Source: Macrosoma leucophasiata (lineage: Eukaryota > Arthropoda > Insecta > Lepidoptera > Hedylidae). From it: a stretch of 64,000 bases of DNA. The notes beneath the pieces were generated by a model. It was not told the DNA's origin. It ran no database searches and was given only the letters and a program-made list of their open reading frames with translations. A program made the position numbers and the translations under genes. This document shows, piece by piece, positions 1-10,180 of this stretch. The number at the start of each line of letters is the position of its first letter. The first letter of the stretch is position 1. The stretch is taken from positions 16,386,001-16,450,000 of the forward strand of contig JAWQUS010000026.1 in NCBI GenBank assembly GCA_036365455.1, given 5' to 3'.

Positions 1-45
1 CTCCAGCGACGGACAGTGCAGCACCCCGCAGTTGCCGAACACCAT
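1..45 (-). CDS. Partial exon of a GLYR1/NPAC/Ndf-like gene
   Basis: Read on the minus strand, the first 45 bases follow an intron acceptor (TTACAG, positions 51-46) and encode MVFGNCGVLHCPSLE in phase 0. The stretch MVFGNCGVL directly follows DPQAAKE in insect GLYR1 (also called NPAC or Ndf), the PWWP and 6-phosphogluconate-dehydrogenase-like chromatin factor. The exon at 2845-2955 ends in exactly DPQAAKE, also in phase 0, so the two join naturally. The piece belongs to the NAD-binding fold of the dehydrogenase-like domain. The last six residues (HCPSLE) do not look like the family sequence I expect, so the exon may diverge or the copy may be decaying. The exon runs off the left edge, and its donor is not visible. 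The gene assignment rests on about 45 residues from two exons and on memory of the family. Confidence 0.68.
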   Translation of the reverse strand, partial: MVFGNCGVLHCPSLE

Positions 46-179
46 CTGTAATTAATGTTATGCTATTTTAATAATATCCTTCACTACCGCCTGTGCGAAA
101 GCATGGACATATGACAATGCATGCACAGAACCATTTAAAACCATCTCCAAGGTTAAGGCCATTGGTTTCAATATAGCGA

Positions 180-629
180 AAAATTTTATTTATGTGTTCT
201 TGGTATGTATCTTCACGCCAGGTCCCTAACGGGGTAGGCAGAGAGTGTAGAGCGCCAGACATCCCGGTTCTGACAAACCTCTCGTGCCTCGTCTACCTTC
301 ATCATTCTCTTCATACATGCACGCCGATTCCTAAGACTTTTGACCCCACCATCAGACAGAACTCGACCTATTTGGTCATGGTAGGTCAGCCTTGGTCTTC
401 CTGGGCCTCTGCAACCATCCACATTCGCATTGTATATCTGTTTAGTCATTCGCTCATTCGACATTCTTTCTATATGCCCGAACCATCGGAGCATGCCTTT
501 TTTCATTTTTACACCGATACTATCATTCACACAAAGTCTCTTTCTTTCGTACGTGTTCTTGGTATACCGTACAATTGTAATTACCGTATAGCAAAAACCC
601 ATGATTATATGGTGGTGAATTGAAATCAC
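180..629 (-). pseudogene. Non-LTR retrotransposon reverse transcriptase, C-terminal remnant
   Basis: An open frame at 213-629 (minus) encodes a 138-residue peptide. Its lower part (from about 560) contains MLRWFGHIERM, the GRPR patch and DVWRSTLSAYPVRDLA, the familiar extreme C-terminus of endonuclease-reverse-transcriptase polyproteins of moth LINEs. It stops at 213 and is followed by a short A-rich tail (CATAAATAAAA), so this is a 5'-truncated insertion. The catalytic RT domain is absent. Parts of the same end recur on the plus strand at 18385, 19235, 31945 and 34370. The clade is not certain from so short a piece. Confidence 0.7.
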
Positions 630-660
630 CGGTTACAATATCAAACTTCGAGGGTGGCAT

Positions 661-830
661 AAAATACGCTTACATTCACACCCCACACTAGGTATAATCT
701 TGTCTTGGATGCTGTTCTACATATACAACACATATCTGTAGGCAGTACAAATATTTGTCCCGGTGCAGGGATCGAACCCGCCTTCGAATCAAACGGTCGT
801 CTCACACCGCTTGACTAACCGGGTCGTCAA
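661..830 (-). mobile_element. tRNA-derived SINE, family B
   Basis: On the minus strand the head begins TTGACGACCCGGTTAGTC and contains a Pol III B-box-like GGTTCGATCCCTGCAC, followed by the family's ACAAATATTTGT motif and a CGTATTTTA tail. The copy is diverged and lacks about 10 bases before the B box. Fuller copies lie at 12093, 18910, 27768 and 50762. Confidence 0.75.
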
Positions 831-844
831 TAGTGCCTGAGATT

Positions 845-890
845 GCTGATCACACTTTGTGCGTGACTATACGCACAAAATGTGATCAGC
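845..890. repeat. Short hairpin
   Basis: The 20 bp arms at 845-864 and 871-890 are complementary except for one mismatch, with a 6-base loop. The hairpin lies directly beyond the end of the SINE. Its function is unknown. Confidence 0.6.
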
Positions 891-979
891 AGTGCCAGAC
901 CGTAAGCATTTTCAAAAAACTGGACTGTGTTAGGTCATGACTATATCCTACTGGTTGTAGAGTTGCAGTGTTGGGACTC

Positions 980-1127
980 GACTCGAGGACGTAGGCACCG
1001 CCGCTTTAGGAAGCAACTGCATTTTCACCTGTTTTTGTGTAGATGTCTATAGGCTGCAGTCATCACTTAACATCCTTGTGATCTGTATGCTTTTTTGTCA
1101 CCTTTGTTACATATTACATAAAAAAAG
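980..1127 (+). repeat. Retroposon family A, diverged 3' part
   Basis: It shares the family's CTATAGGCTGCAGTCATCAC block, the TTAACAT and GTATGC blocks and a final A run. The head is poorly preserved. Confidence 0.55.
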
Positions 1128-1149
1128 AATCCTAAAGCAAAATAGACAA

Positions 1150-1500
1150 ATAGTATAATAATAAATATAATAATGACAACCCTTGATACGTCCCACTACT
1201 GAGCACGAGTCTCTCCTTCTTGGGAGGAGGTCTGGAGCTTACTCCAACACACTGCCCCAATGCGGGTTGGTGGAGATAAGGGTTAGCGGCCAACCCACTG
1301 TCGGATGTTTTCATAAGGTCTCCGATAAGATTTAGCGACTGCTATCTATCGACAGCAACCGGGACCGAGGGCTTAACGTGCCCTCCGAAGCACGGAAACG
1401 TGCATTATAATTTGCCACTAGCGGTCACCCATCACACACCCGACCGCGTCCGTATCGCTTAACCGAGTAGATCGCTTCGGATCCTCAAGGCCATGCGCGC
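1150..1500 (-). mobile_element. SINE-like repeat, family F
   Basis: It contains the blocks TTTGCCACTAGCGGTCACCC and CCATGCGCGC, shared with copies at 4470-4735 (same strand) and 7861-8090 (opposite strand). On the minus strand it begins GCGCGCATGGCC and ends in a TATTATTAT-like tail. The 5' part looks tRNA-like, but I cannot fold a full tRNA. Confidence 0.6.
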
Positions 1501-1784
1501 TACTCGAATAGACAAAATAGAATAATAATTCAAAAGTAATGAAAGATGCCACCATTAATATAGACCCCGATAATATCTCACTCCAGAGGGATCGTATTAT
1601 ATACGTGGCTAATCAAATAGCATTGAAAGGTCAGAGAAAGGTCAGTGGCGTATATTTGATACCATAATGCCTTAAGCTGACCTTTGGTCGTGTTACACAT
1701 AGATGATAAGCAAATAATGTAATGGCTCTAGGCGATATCTGTAATCAACAAAAAATCGTCACGCTTTCCCCAACGCGGTGGACA

Positions 1785-2055
1785 GAAATCTATATATATA
1801 AAAATGCAACCCGTTTTCCTTGGTCACGGCATCACGCGTGAATGGCTGGACCGATTTGGCTAATATAGATTTTGAATGATTTTTGGAAGTCCAGGGAATG
1901 TTTAAAAGGTAAGAAAATATGAAGAAATTGAAGGGAAATAGTAAAAACCACCATTTCATTTTCCCATACAAATAGTCCGTATCTTTAAAACCTTTGACAC
2001 ATGTCATATTTTCATTCTGAGGCAATACGAAGTTTGCCGGGTCAGCTAGTATTAG
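1785..2055. repeat. Interspersed repeat ending in GTCAGCTAGTATTA
   Basis: It contains GGCTGGACCGATTTGGCTAA, GACTTCCAAAAATCATTCAA (as complement) and the terminal GCAATACGAAGTTTGCC block. A reverse-oriented copy lies at 21480-21755. The short ORFs across it are not genes. Confidence 0.6.
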
Positions 2056-2109
2056 ATATTCCTGCATAAATGCATTTTGCATACCCTACGATTTGCAAGT
2101 TATCTTGAT

Positions 2110-2215
2110 TGTTTTACAGAGTTTTGTGTATGTGTTGACTGTGTACAACAGCACCCACAACACAGTATTATACCTACTGTGGGGAGTAAGCGCATTTTAT
2201 TATTATTACTGTCGA
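2110..2215 (+). repeat. Fragment of SINE family B, tail end
   Basis: It matches only the 3' half of family B: GTGTACAACAGCACCCAC, then CTACTGTGGGGAGTAAGCGC and a TTATT-rich end. The tRNA-like head is missing. Confidence 0.6.
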
Positions 2216-2357
2216 TCATCCATTCACTGGACTTCTCATCCGTGACAAATATTAATTTAATCTTGATGGCCTGGCTGATATCGGCTCGACGCGTCCCCGG
2301 TGATGGAGGGGAGAGGATGTCGCGAGTCAATGAACTACCCTCCAAAAAAAATTTTTG

Positions 2358-2632
2358 GAAGAGCTCCAGTGACGGAGCTTGCGGGCGTAGGCACCACCGC
2401 ATTACCTAATATACTTGAATGGTAGTGTTCATCACTACCGTGTTCCGGTCAGGTGGTAATGTACGGCCCTGTAATTTCCGGCACAGAGGCATAACACCAT
2501 AGGCCTCAGGAGTGGTAACGCATCTGCATTTTGACCTTGGTCTTTGTGTGGGTGTCTATAGGCTGCAGTCATCACTTAACATCAATGTGAACTGCATGCT
2601 TGTTTGCGACTTGCATTACGTAAATAAATAAA
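2358..2632 (+). mobile_element. Retroposon family A, near-complete copy
   Basis: It begins at the GAGCTCCAGTGACGGAGCT hairpin and runs through CGTAGGCACCACCGCATTAC and CTATAGGCTGCAGTCATCAC to an A-rich end (AAATAAATAAAAATAA). It inserted about 45 bp from the donor of the duplicated exon at 2680. No long ORF is present. I cannot tell whether the family is a SINE or the 3' end of a LINE. Confidence 0.65.
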
Positions 2633-2679
2633 AATAACCAAGCAGTGAACATAAGCAAGCAGTTGCAATTGCTATTCAC

Positions 2680-2790
2680 CTCTTTAGCAGCCTGCGGGTC
2701 GGCGACGCACGAGAACGTGATGTCCGCCTCTTCGACGACGTCGCACGGCGTCACCGCCACCGTCGCGCCGACCTTCTCGAGCTCCTTGCA
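2680..2790 (-). pseudogene. Tandem duplicate of the GLYR1-like exon, acceptor lost
   Basis: These 111 bases encode 37 residues that differ from the exon at 2845-2955 at only two places (CKELEK instead of CKDFEK). A donor-like GTGAAT follows at 2679. No AG precedes the exon: the adjoining bases read GGAGGG. The duplicated unit is 165 bp (111 bp of exon plus 54 bp of downstream intron). Because 165 is a multiple of three and the 54 bp spacer has no stop, the frame stays open from one copy through the other. This copy could therefore be used only by retaining the spacer, giving a 276 bp exon, or it is skipped and dead. A 54 bp intron would be unusually short. Confidence 0.65.
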
Positions 2791-2844
2791 CCCTCCAAAT
2801 AAGCAAGCAGTGAACACAAGCAAGCAGTTGCAATTGCTATTTAC

Positions 2845-2955
2845 CTCTTTAGCAGCCTGCGGGTCGGCAACGCACGAGAACGTGATGTCCGCCTCTTCGA
2901 CGACGTCGCAAGGCGTCACCGCCACCGTTGCGCCGACCTTCTCGAAGTCCTTGCA
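2845..2955 (-). CDS. GLYR1/NPAC/Ndf-like exon, NAD-binding domain
   Basis: A clean 111 bp exon on the minus strand, preceded by TTGTTCCCAG (acceptor at 2956-2957) and followed by GTAAAT. It encodes 37 residues in phase 0, including DVVEEADITFSCVADPQAA. This is the region of the beta-hydroxyacid dehydrogenase fold (ITF.CV.DP.AAK) of GLYR1, which in animals binds nucleosomes through an N-terminal PWWP domain and works with LSD2-type demethylation and transcription elongation. It joins the exon at 1-45 in frame. Preceding exons (PWWP, AT-hook and the N-terminal Rossmann strand) should lie at higher coordinates on this strand, but I could not find them by eye. A full gene with long introns or a partial gene copy are both possible. 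Confidence 0.72.
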
Positions 2956-3600
2956 CTGGGAACAATTCAAAATATATATTGATAATTTTTTTTATTAATA
3001 TAGAGTCGGAATCGGCGTGCATGTGATGAGAGTGGTGAATTTTGAATAGGAATATTTGTTTTCTTTGTAGAGATCTAAATATTAGGCTCTCTGCTATTTA
3101 CTCAGAACTATTAACATTTTACAATATTCATTCGGTTTATCACTACCTATTTAAAAAAAGGCAAATTAGAAAAAAAAAGAAATTTTTATTTGACCTTTTA
3201 TTCAATATTATACTAAAGTAGCTTCTTATGATTTTTCATTGGCAAAGTGTTAAATTTTAAACAAAATTTCTTTTTAAAAATCATACTAAACATAATAATA
3301 AACAATAAACATTAAAACCCTCTCCTTATGTCTCGTTTAATTACATATTTAGTTATTCGAAGTTCTTTAAGTACAATAACTAGTGAACTTAAACCTGATT
3401 ACATTTTTTTTTTTGCCTCCCATTCCTACCAAGCAGCGAATTAACGGCGTGTTAATTTTAATATAGCTTTTTATTGAAGATTTGCCTACTCTATTTTTCA
3501 CGAAAATCATTTTTTTATGTAAAATCAACAAGTTGTTGTTAGTCATGTAAACTAAACAGCGCCACCTACATTGCATCACGTACAACAGTGTCTCACTCAA
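2956..3600. other. AT-rich stretch, nothing recognised
   Basis: It contains poly-A and poly-T tracts and no repeat shared with the rest of the window. If the GLYR1-like gene is complete, this is intron. Confidence 0.4.
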
Positions 3601-3860
3601 TACTCGGGAGATGGCGCCACACGTTTTGGCACCCGCGCAAATCAATAGACGCGCCGCCAACGATCGCGGCACGGACGCGTCAACGACCCGCCATCGCCAG
3701 CCGCCAGCAATAGCTGTCGACTCGAGCCACGCGCCGCCATTTTGATAACGACTCCCTTCCAAGCCACGCACACAGACACATCCGCGGAGCGACGCCGTGT
3801 CCGTGACATGTAACTATGTAACATCGAACGGAAACCCAAGTTTGTCTCTGCTTGCATTGC
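3600..3860. promoter_or_regulatory. CpG-rich promoter-like segment
   Basis: The base composition jumps to high GC with many CpGs, in contrast with the surroundings. On the minus strand ATCAAAATGGCGGCG (around 3734-3748) matches the insect translation-start consensus and opens a 32-codon ORF (MAARGSS...) that ends at a TGA near 3644. The CAAAATGGCGGC element also resembles common core-promoter motifs. I could not connect it by splicing to a downstream exon, so its strand and its gene are unknown. Confidence 0.35.
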
Positions 3861-3899
3861 AGTTGAAAAACGCCGAGCGTATGTACCTTGTTGCAATGA

Positions 3900-4470
3900 G
3901 CATCCAATATTTAAGATGTTTAGTCAGCGAGTTATGATTATTGTTTCGCATAACAAAGGAATACGTTATCTATCACATATATTCGGACATTTTGGTCCGC
4001 ACAAAACATATTGTTCGCGGAAATTATGGCCACATTAGTCACGATTCACGATCAGCCCATTTTAGTTAAGTTCTACAACCGTTTTAGTAAAAAGGTTATT
4101 GCCTTATTGCACTTTGTAAGGTAGAGTTACCCAGTACATTTAAACGAACGTAGAGACCAGTTTTTAAATGTAAAATCAGTTTGATATTCATGAGAGTTTC
4201 TTCTATACCTATTAACCAAAAAGGACTCATTATTTGTCAATGTTCTATCCACGTACAGTATTGTGCCAGTCCGCCATAGGCCTCCGGTTCTTCCACAGGT
4301 CGACTGAATTTTGATTTCTAGAGCCCACCGAAGGAAATGTCGTTTTTTTTTGTTCACGCATTATTTTTCATCTCTTACCAAATGGGGCCACGCGGAGGCA
4401 GAGAGGGTAAAGACGGTTTTCTTTTTGCTCCTTTTAACTTTTATATTATTTCTAAAATAATAATAATAAT
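3900..4470. other. No gene or repeat recognised
   Basis: AT-rich sequence with short chance ORFs only. Confidence 0.35.
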
Positions 4471-4735
4471 ATAATAATGGCAACCCATTATACGTCCCAC
4501 TCGCCTTTTTGGGGAGATACGGGTTAGTGGCCAACCCGCTGTCGGATGTTTTCAAATTGCTATCTATCGATAGCAACCACGACCGACGGCTTAACGTGCC
4601 CTCCGAAGCTAAGAAACGCGAATTTTAATTTGCCACTAGCGGTCACCCATCACACACCCAACCGCGCCCGTATCGCTTGACTGAGTAGATCGCTTACGAT
4701 CTACACCAGCCGCGGGGCCATGCGCGCTTTAGAAA
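4470..4735 (-). mobile_element. SINE-like repeat, family F
   Basis: Same order of blocks as 1150-1500, including CCAACCCGCTGTCGGATG, TTTGCCACTAGCGGTCACCC and GGCCATGCGCGC. The 3' end on the minus strand is a TATTATTATTA run. Confidence 0.62.
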
Positions 4736-5238
4736 TATGGCGCCACAATATTCTTGCTCGGGGTGTCAATGGTTGTAACACCGGCACTGGACAAGGGCCT
4801 AGGGGCCTCCAAATGCCGCCCCGGGCCTCTTATGACCTGCTAAATTATAACTGTAGGTACTTATGTTTCGAAACTCTCATCAAGCTTGCAGTCAGTGCAG
4901 ACGATGACTTGCAAGAAAAATTAGCACGTTTCCATTAAAGTTACATTACATACCTTTACTTCGTTGAGCTTGCAACATCAACAACAAACTTAACTTAATA
5001 TTATTAGATAGGTATTAACCACGGAATAGATAAATAAAGATGGAATGGTAATGTGGGCGTGGCAAGCGCACGACAACTATGCGTGTACACACACAGTTCG
5101 GCAGAACCATTCGTTCGCCGCTCGTAGTGTCGTGTAGACTGCTTCGAACGACGCATCTCTTGGTAAAATACCATGTAGTGCCAATTTTAACATGTAATAT
5201 GAAATGTCAGACCTCAACTGGTGGACCTTTACTGGTGG

Positions 5239-5526
5239 TAGAGCTCCAGTGACGGAGCTCGCGGGCGTAGGCACCACCGCATTACCTAATATACTTGCCG
5301 CTAAATGGTAGTGTTCAGCACTATCGTGTTCCGGTCAGGTGGTAATGTACGGCCCTGTAATTTCAGACACAGAGGCCATAACACCTTAGGCCTCAGGAGT
5401 GGCAGCGCATCTGCATTTTGACCTCTGGTCATTGTGTGGGTGTCTATAGACTGCAGTCATCACTTAACATCAATGTGAACTGCATGCTTGTTTGCCACTT
5501 TTATTACATAAAAAAAAAAAAAAAAA
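5239..5526 (+). mobile_element. Retroposon family A, full-length copy
   Basis: About 288 bp from GAGCTCCAGTGACGGAGCTC to a pure A run of about 18. This is one of the best preserved copies and is useful as a consensus. No ORF or clear Pol III A/B boxes are present. Confidence 0.72.
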
Positions 5527-6073
5527 GTATAAAGCGAGGAGGTATATCTTTTGATCGGTAAGTCACAAATAACATTTATTGTTATAATACTTGTAAAAAA
5601 CATATAAATATACAAAGGAATATGAATATTCGAACTTAAACTGCATTATTTAAACGTTACTGCTAGCGAATACATTGCTCGTTAAGCACTCGCTCAATTA
5701 ACGCTATTACTGTCTCCGCTGGCAATGTACAGCATGTAATGCGTTCGCTACACTTCGACTAGTTTATTGGTGAGTATATTGTTGTGTGGGTGCGAGTGTT
5801 TATTGTCTACGGGCGTTACATCTTAGTATGCAAACTTACGCAAACGAATAGCTGCCCTGAAATTAATGTGTGGGTGATTGTCGAGATGGTGTTACATTTG
5901 TGTAAGAAATTGCATGGTGGGAGAAAAGCGGCGACACTGGTTCTAATACTAAATTGAAGCAAAGGCCTTTCCATCCTTATTTATCTATTCCGTGGGTATT
6001 ACATAATCAATTTCATTAAGTACCTCACACTTGCAAACAACATTATTATTGACAGACATCTCTGTCTATATCC
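5527..6073. other. No gene or repeat recognised
   Basis: Intergenic or intronic sequence between two repeats. I see nothing else in it. Confidence 0.35.
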
Positions 6074-6262
6074 CTACTAATATTATAAATGCGAAAGTAA
6101 CTCTGTCTGGTGTGTCTGTCTGTTACCTTTTCACGTCCAAACGACTGAACCGATTTTAATGAAATTTGGTACAAAGATAGAGCTAACTTTGAGAAAGAAC
6201 ATAGGCTTAGTTATTTATAAAACGACATCCACGCGGGTGAAGCCGCGGGCAACAGCTAGTAG
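6074..6262. repeat. Interspersed repeat with GCGGGCAACAGCTAGT end
   Basis: It runs from CTACTAATATTATAAATGCG through ACCGATTTTAATGAAATTTG to CCGCGGGCAACAGCTAGT, a layout very common in moth genomes. A fragment of the same family lies at 55185-55285 in the opposite orientation. Confidence 0.65.
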
Positions 6263-6464
6263 ATAATATATGTCATTGTCGATATTAAAGTGGACCAAGA
6301 GTCTATGAACAAAAATGAAGCGGATCTCTTAACAGTTCTATTGCATCTCGTACCAATCCCCCAAAGGATTTTTTTTATTGAGCTTACGTAGATGGCTCAT
6401 CTTGAAACTGCAGTAATCTACTTCACCGAGCAATCGGCGAGCGCAGTCTCTCAGCCCGAGGAAA

Positions 6465-6750
6465 AGAGCTCCGGTGACGAAGCTCGCGGGCATAGGGACC
6501 ACCGCATTACCTAATATACTTGCCGCTAAATGGTAGTGTTCAGCACTATCGTGTTCCGATCAGGTGCTAATATACGGCCCTGTAATTTCCGGCACAGAGG
6601 CATAACACCTTAGGCCTCAGGAAGTCAGGAGTTGTAACGCATCTGCATTTGACCTTGGTCTTTGTGTGGGTATCTATAGGCTGCAATCTTTACTTAACAT
6701 CAATGTGAACTGCATGCTTGTTTGCCCCTTCCATTACATAAAAAAAAAAC
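6465..6750 (+). mobile_element. Retroposon family A, full-length copy
   Basis: About 286 bp with an A-rich end. It carries a small internal duplication (CAGGAAGTCAGGAG). Confidence 0.7.
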
Positions 6751-7100
6751 TACCTAGGGAGACCTCTGTGGGCGTCCTTAGCTTAGAGCGTTGATATGGA
6801 AAGATTTAACATACAATATTAAGCATTCTCAAACTGTTTGTCTAGCGCTATCGTTCCATGCGATAAGATAGGCATAGTTTCTCCCACGCCAGATCTGACA
6901 CGTGGGTTTAATGAATTCGTAATATTTCGCACTTTCCTTTTTCCGCGAATATAGGTACAAAGTGCGGTAGGAGTTTTCTTTCTGCTTCATAATTAAAATA
7001 TATTATTATATACGACATACATAATTAAATGAATATCTTAGAAGTTCTCAAGTGTGTGATTGTAAAATGGATTTACTTCAAAGGCCTTTGAATAGAATTA

Positions 7101-7439
7101 TACGTTACTTCACGCCTGTAATCCCCGAAGGGGTAGGCAGAGGTAAGTGCATGCATCTTGGCATACATGCTAACACCCACGATTACGGTTACGTTTTGGC
7201 CCATTTAGGTTGGCCAAAACGTAATTTAGGTTGGTTATAACAGGTGGCGAGCCTGTTGACATCTCCGGGTACATTACCAAACTGTTACTGGGAAATTTCC
7301 AGAAAACGGAATAATCCCAATAGAACCAGAGATAAAGGACTTTACACCATTATCTCTATAGCCGCCCTACCCGAGAATCGAACCTAGGACACCAGCATAG
7401 TAGTAGTGGCCTGCTACCACTAGGCTACTGAGGCAGTTA
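7101..7439 (-). mobile_element. tRNA-derived SINE, family C
   Basis: On the minus strand the tRNA-like head reads AACTGCCTCAGTAGCCTAG, then GGTAGCAGGCC, with a B-box-like GGTTCGATTCTCGGG. The body carries GGGATTATTCC and ends GGCGTGAAG. A family-specific inverted pair around TTACGTTTTGGCC lies at 7190-7224, partly doubled in this copy. Confidence 0.75.
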
Positions 7440-7591
7440 ATGAAACGCATGCATTTTTTTTTTATATAACTTTGTAAGTACCAATAAAAAATACCTCATG
7501 TTATCAGTGGGTTGTCGATTTGTTTCGTAATCTGTGTAACATCACTATCTCCTTATCTTTCCGCTAACACGTTCGTATTCGCTAAAGGACT

Positions 7592-7809
7592 TATTACACA
7601 GCACGGTATTTAGGGTACGATAGCAAGGGTCAGGGTAGTGTAATAACATTTAGGAAGCTAGGGCCCTAATTAGGGCGACCGGAGCGGCCCGTGTATTTGT
7701 ATTGTGTTTGAGTTAGGGCTCTGTCGACCGGATAGTGTAATAAGCGGCAACCCGGCGCGAGGTCACGTCCACCCTTTCTGCCGGACCCTGAATACCGTGT
7801 CGTGTAATA
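7592..7809. mobile_element. MITE, family E (copy 1)
   Basis: A 218 bp element bounded by terminal inverted repeats of about 25 bp, close to TATTACACGACACGGTATTC, each followed inward by AGGGT. It has no ORF. Two inner GTGTAATAA blocks echo the ends. Other copies lie at 41587-41815 and, inverted, at 52663-52868. Confidence 0.7.
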
Positions 7810-7860
7810 GCCTTTTATAGCCAATGACAGTATAAAGAATATCATTGGCTAAAGCAAACA

Positions 7861-8090
7861 AGCGCGCATGGCCCAGCGGCTGGTGTAGATCGGAAGCGGT
7901 CGGGTGTGTGATGTGGGTGACCGCTAGTGGCAAATTAAAATGCGCGTTTCCGTGCTTCGACCGTAACGTTACGTTAAAAGGCCACTAACCCTTATCTCCA
8001 CCAACCCGCATTGGAGCAGCGTGGTGGAGTAAGCTCCAGGCCGTGCCCAGGAGTGGGACGTATAATGGGTTGCCATTATTATAAAATATT
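7861..8090 (+). mobile_element. SINE-like repeat, family F
   Basis: It begins GCGCGCATGGCCCAGCGGCT, has GGTGACCGCTAGTGGCAAAT, and ends GGGTTGCCATTATTATAAAA. Compared with 1150-1500 it has an internal deletion. Confidence 0.65.
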
Positions 8091-9065
8091 ATACATATTG
8101 CCCTTAAAACAAACAATCGTCAATAACGAGCGCCTTCATTATACGTATAGGCACCTATACCTTTGCCTGCTCCTACAAAGAAATACCAGCGTGATTACAC
8201 ACCATTCGCACCAAACGCCGCGTCAGCGAAGGTTAATGAGAATGTTTGCACAGATGCCGCTGAACACCAATAAATACTTAGTACGATAACTATTGAACAA
8301 ACGTCACATGTTAACACCAATTGCCAATCTAACTTCGATCTTACTTCAATGAAAATAAGCGGCAGCGGTTCATGACATTTTGTACGAAGTCGCAATACCG
8401 GACACCCACGAAGCAAGTTTGTCCAAGAAAAGCAAAATGATATAACCTCTGTAATAATACCGGCGTCGATAATGATAGATTCAAGAACAATATTTTGTCG
8501 TTCACTGTTACATACAGTACGGTTACAATCTCAGTAGGTACCTATTGCATCAGTTCCGCCCGTCAGTCGGAACAAACTTCGACCTGCACCAGAATGAAGG
8601 ACAATTTGAACCGTTTTTTTTTTTGTTTCATGTAAGGGGCCGTCCATAAATGTCACGTAAATTAAGCCTTTTCTGACCTTATCCCCCCTATTGTCACGCT
8701 ATCTCACATTATCTGTTAACCCCCCCCCCTTCCTCCAAACTATTAAGAATGTCACAAAAACTAAGACCTATCATACCTACCTATCATATTTCATTTGACC
8801 ATTATTAATTAAAACATTACATATTTCTGGGCTCCAGAAATATGATTTTATGACATCTCTGGTTCTATTGGGATTCTTCAAAAAAAATTACATATTTCTT
8901 CCCCAGAAGAAGAATAGGTATGAATTTAAAATATTTTAACTGCGAACGTCGCATTGCCGTGGACTACCCGTCTCCCCCTGTCACATTTTGTCACGGTCTG
9001 CGAGACCTTTTTACCCCTTGTATGGAAACGCATTTTATGAACATTTTATGATTTAATGAACGAAG
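8091..9065. other. Mostly unassigned; one GGGGCCGTCCATAAATG repeat
   Basis: At about 8634-8760 a GGGGCCGTCCATAAATGTC block is followed by C-rich runs (CCCCCCCCCC at about 8721). A related layout (GGGGCCGTTGAAGTACG plus a C run) occurs at 46958-47150. The rest shows nothing recognisable. Confidence 0.4.
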
Positions 9066-9173
9066 GTGACAAACAAGCATGCAGTGCAAATGAATGTTGA
9101 GTATTGTTGAGTGATGACTGTAGCCTATAGACCAGAGGTAAAATGCAGATGCGTTGCCACTCCTGAGACCTTA
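9066..9173 (-). repeat. Retroposon family A, truncated copy
   Basis: It keeps only the last 110 bp of the family, including AAACAAGCATGCAG and GATGACTGTAGCCTATAG. Confidence 0.65.
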
Positions 9174-9273
9174 GTCAGTGCCGGATTTAAGCATAGGCAA
9201 CATAGGCAGTTGCCCATGGCAGAGAATATATAATAATACTACGCTATGGGCCGCAAGTAACAAGTAACATCAA

Positions 9274-9452
9274 AATGTACGGCCCTGTAATTTCCGGCAC
9301 AGAGGCATAACACCCTTAGGCCTCAGGAGTGGTAACGCATCTGCATTTTGACCTTGGTCTTTGTGTGGGTGTATAGGCTGCAGTCATCACTTAACATCAA
9401 TGTGAACTGCATGCTTGTTTGCCACTTCCATTACATAAAAAAAAAAAAAAAA
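9274..9452 (+). repeat. Retroposon family A, 5'-truncated copy
   Basis: It starts at ATGTACGGCCCTGTAATTTC and ends in a run of about 17 A. It lies head to head with the truncated copy at 9066-9173, about 100 bp away. Confidence 0.68.
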
Positions 9453-10180
9453 ATGTATCAAAGTTACTTGATTCATATCTTGTCACAGTGTTACTGGTTG
9501 ACACTTCTTTTACAAAAGATCCCACATGTTACTCGTTGGGAACAATCGGACATATGCGATTAGGTGTAGTGCATCATACCCTTAAGCCACCGGTTAATAC
9601 GTTGAGGCAGTTAGGAAGCTGGGAGCACTGCATACTCGAGAGAGATCCGTAAATATAATTTTCACACTGTGTGAAGCTCGCCAAAACCTGGGGAAATGAT
9701 TATGATTCATGTATCTGCCTAAATCTGCCTACGCAGAGATAAATATATACCTACAGGTGTGAAATTATATGAATATTTTTATCGCAAACACCCATCTTTA
9801 GATTTATACAAAAATAATACAAATGTACAAATAGAATACAGAAAGAAAACAAATGCAAAATACACTTAACCTAGCAATTACTAGATTAGATCTAAAATTG
9901 TATTACGTTGTATCGTGTAACAACTATTTTTATTTAGAGACCACTTGCGGACCTTAATGGCGTGATGGTATTAAAGTTAATGGAGTGTCGCCGAGCGACG
10001 TGGTACATTTTACGTGGAATGTCAAGAATTAAAATGGAACGGAGGGTCCTGGAGCTCATATAAATGAACTCACCGTTCATTCAAGGGCATACGGCGCCAC
10101 ATTTATTATGAAAGAGGCAATCAACGACTTACATTTGATTAATGAGTAAGTGCATACTGTAGACATGTAGACTGTGCTAC
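9453..10180. other. No gene or repeat recognised
   Basis: Single-copy-looking AT-rich sequence. I saw no splice-bounded ORF. Confidence 0.35.

Larger units (their letters stand above)
46..2844 (-). other. Intron of the GLYR1-like gene, rich in repeats
   Basis: The interval from the donor of the 2845-2955 exon (GTAAAT) to the acceptor at 46-47 is about 2.8 kb. It contains the second exon copy (2680-2790), a LINE reverse-transcriptase end, SINE copies and other repeats listed separately. Between about 1501 and 1784 I see no recognisable element. Confidence 0.6.

Noticed and set aside
192..623. Plus-strand ORF of 143 codons
   Set aside because: Antisense of the LINE C-terminal piece at 213-629.
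1132..1314. ORF with LKTSDSGLAANPYLH, similar to one at 4361-4576
   Set aside because: The similarity is due to the shared SINE-like family F, with frame-breaking differences between copies.
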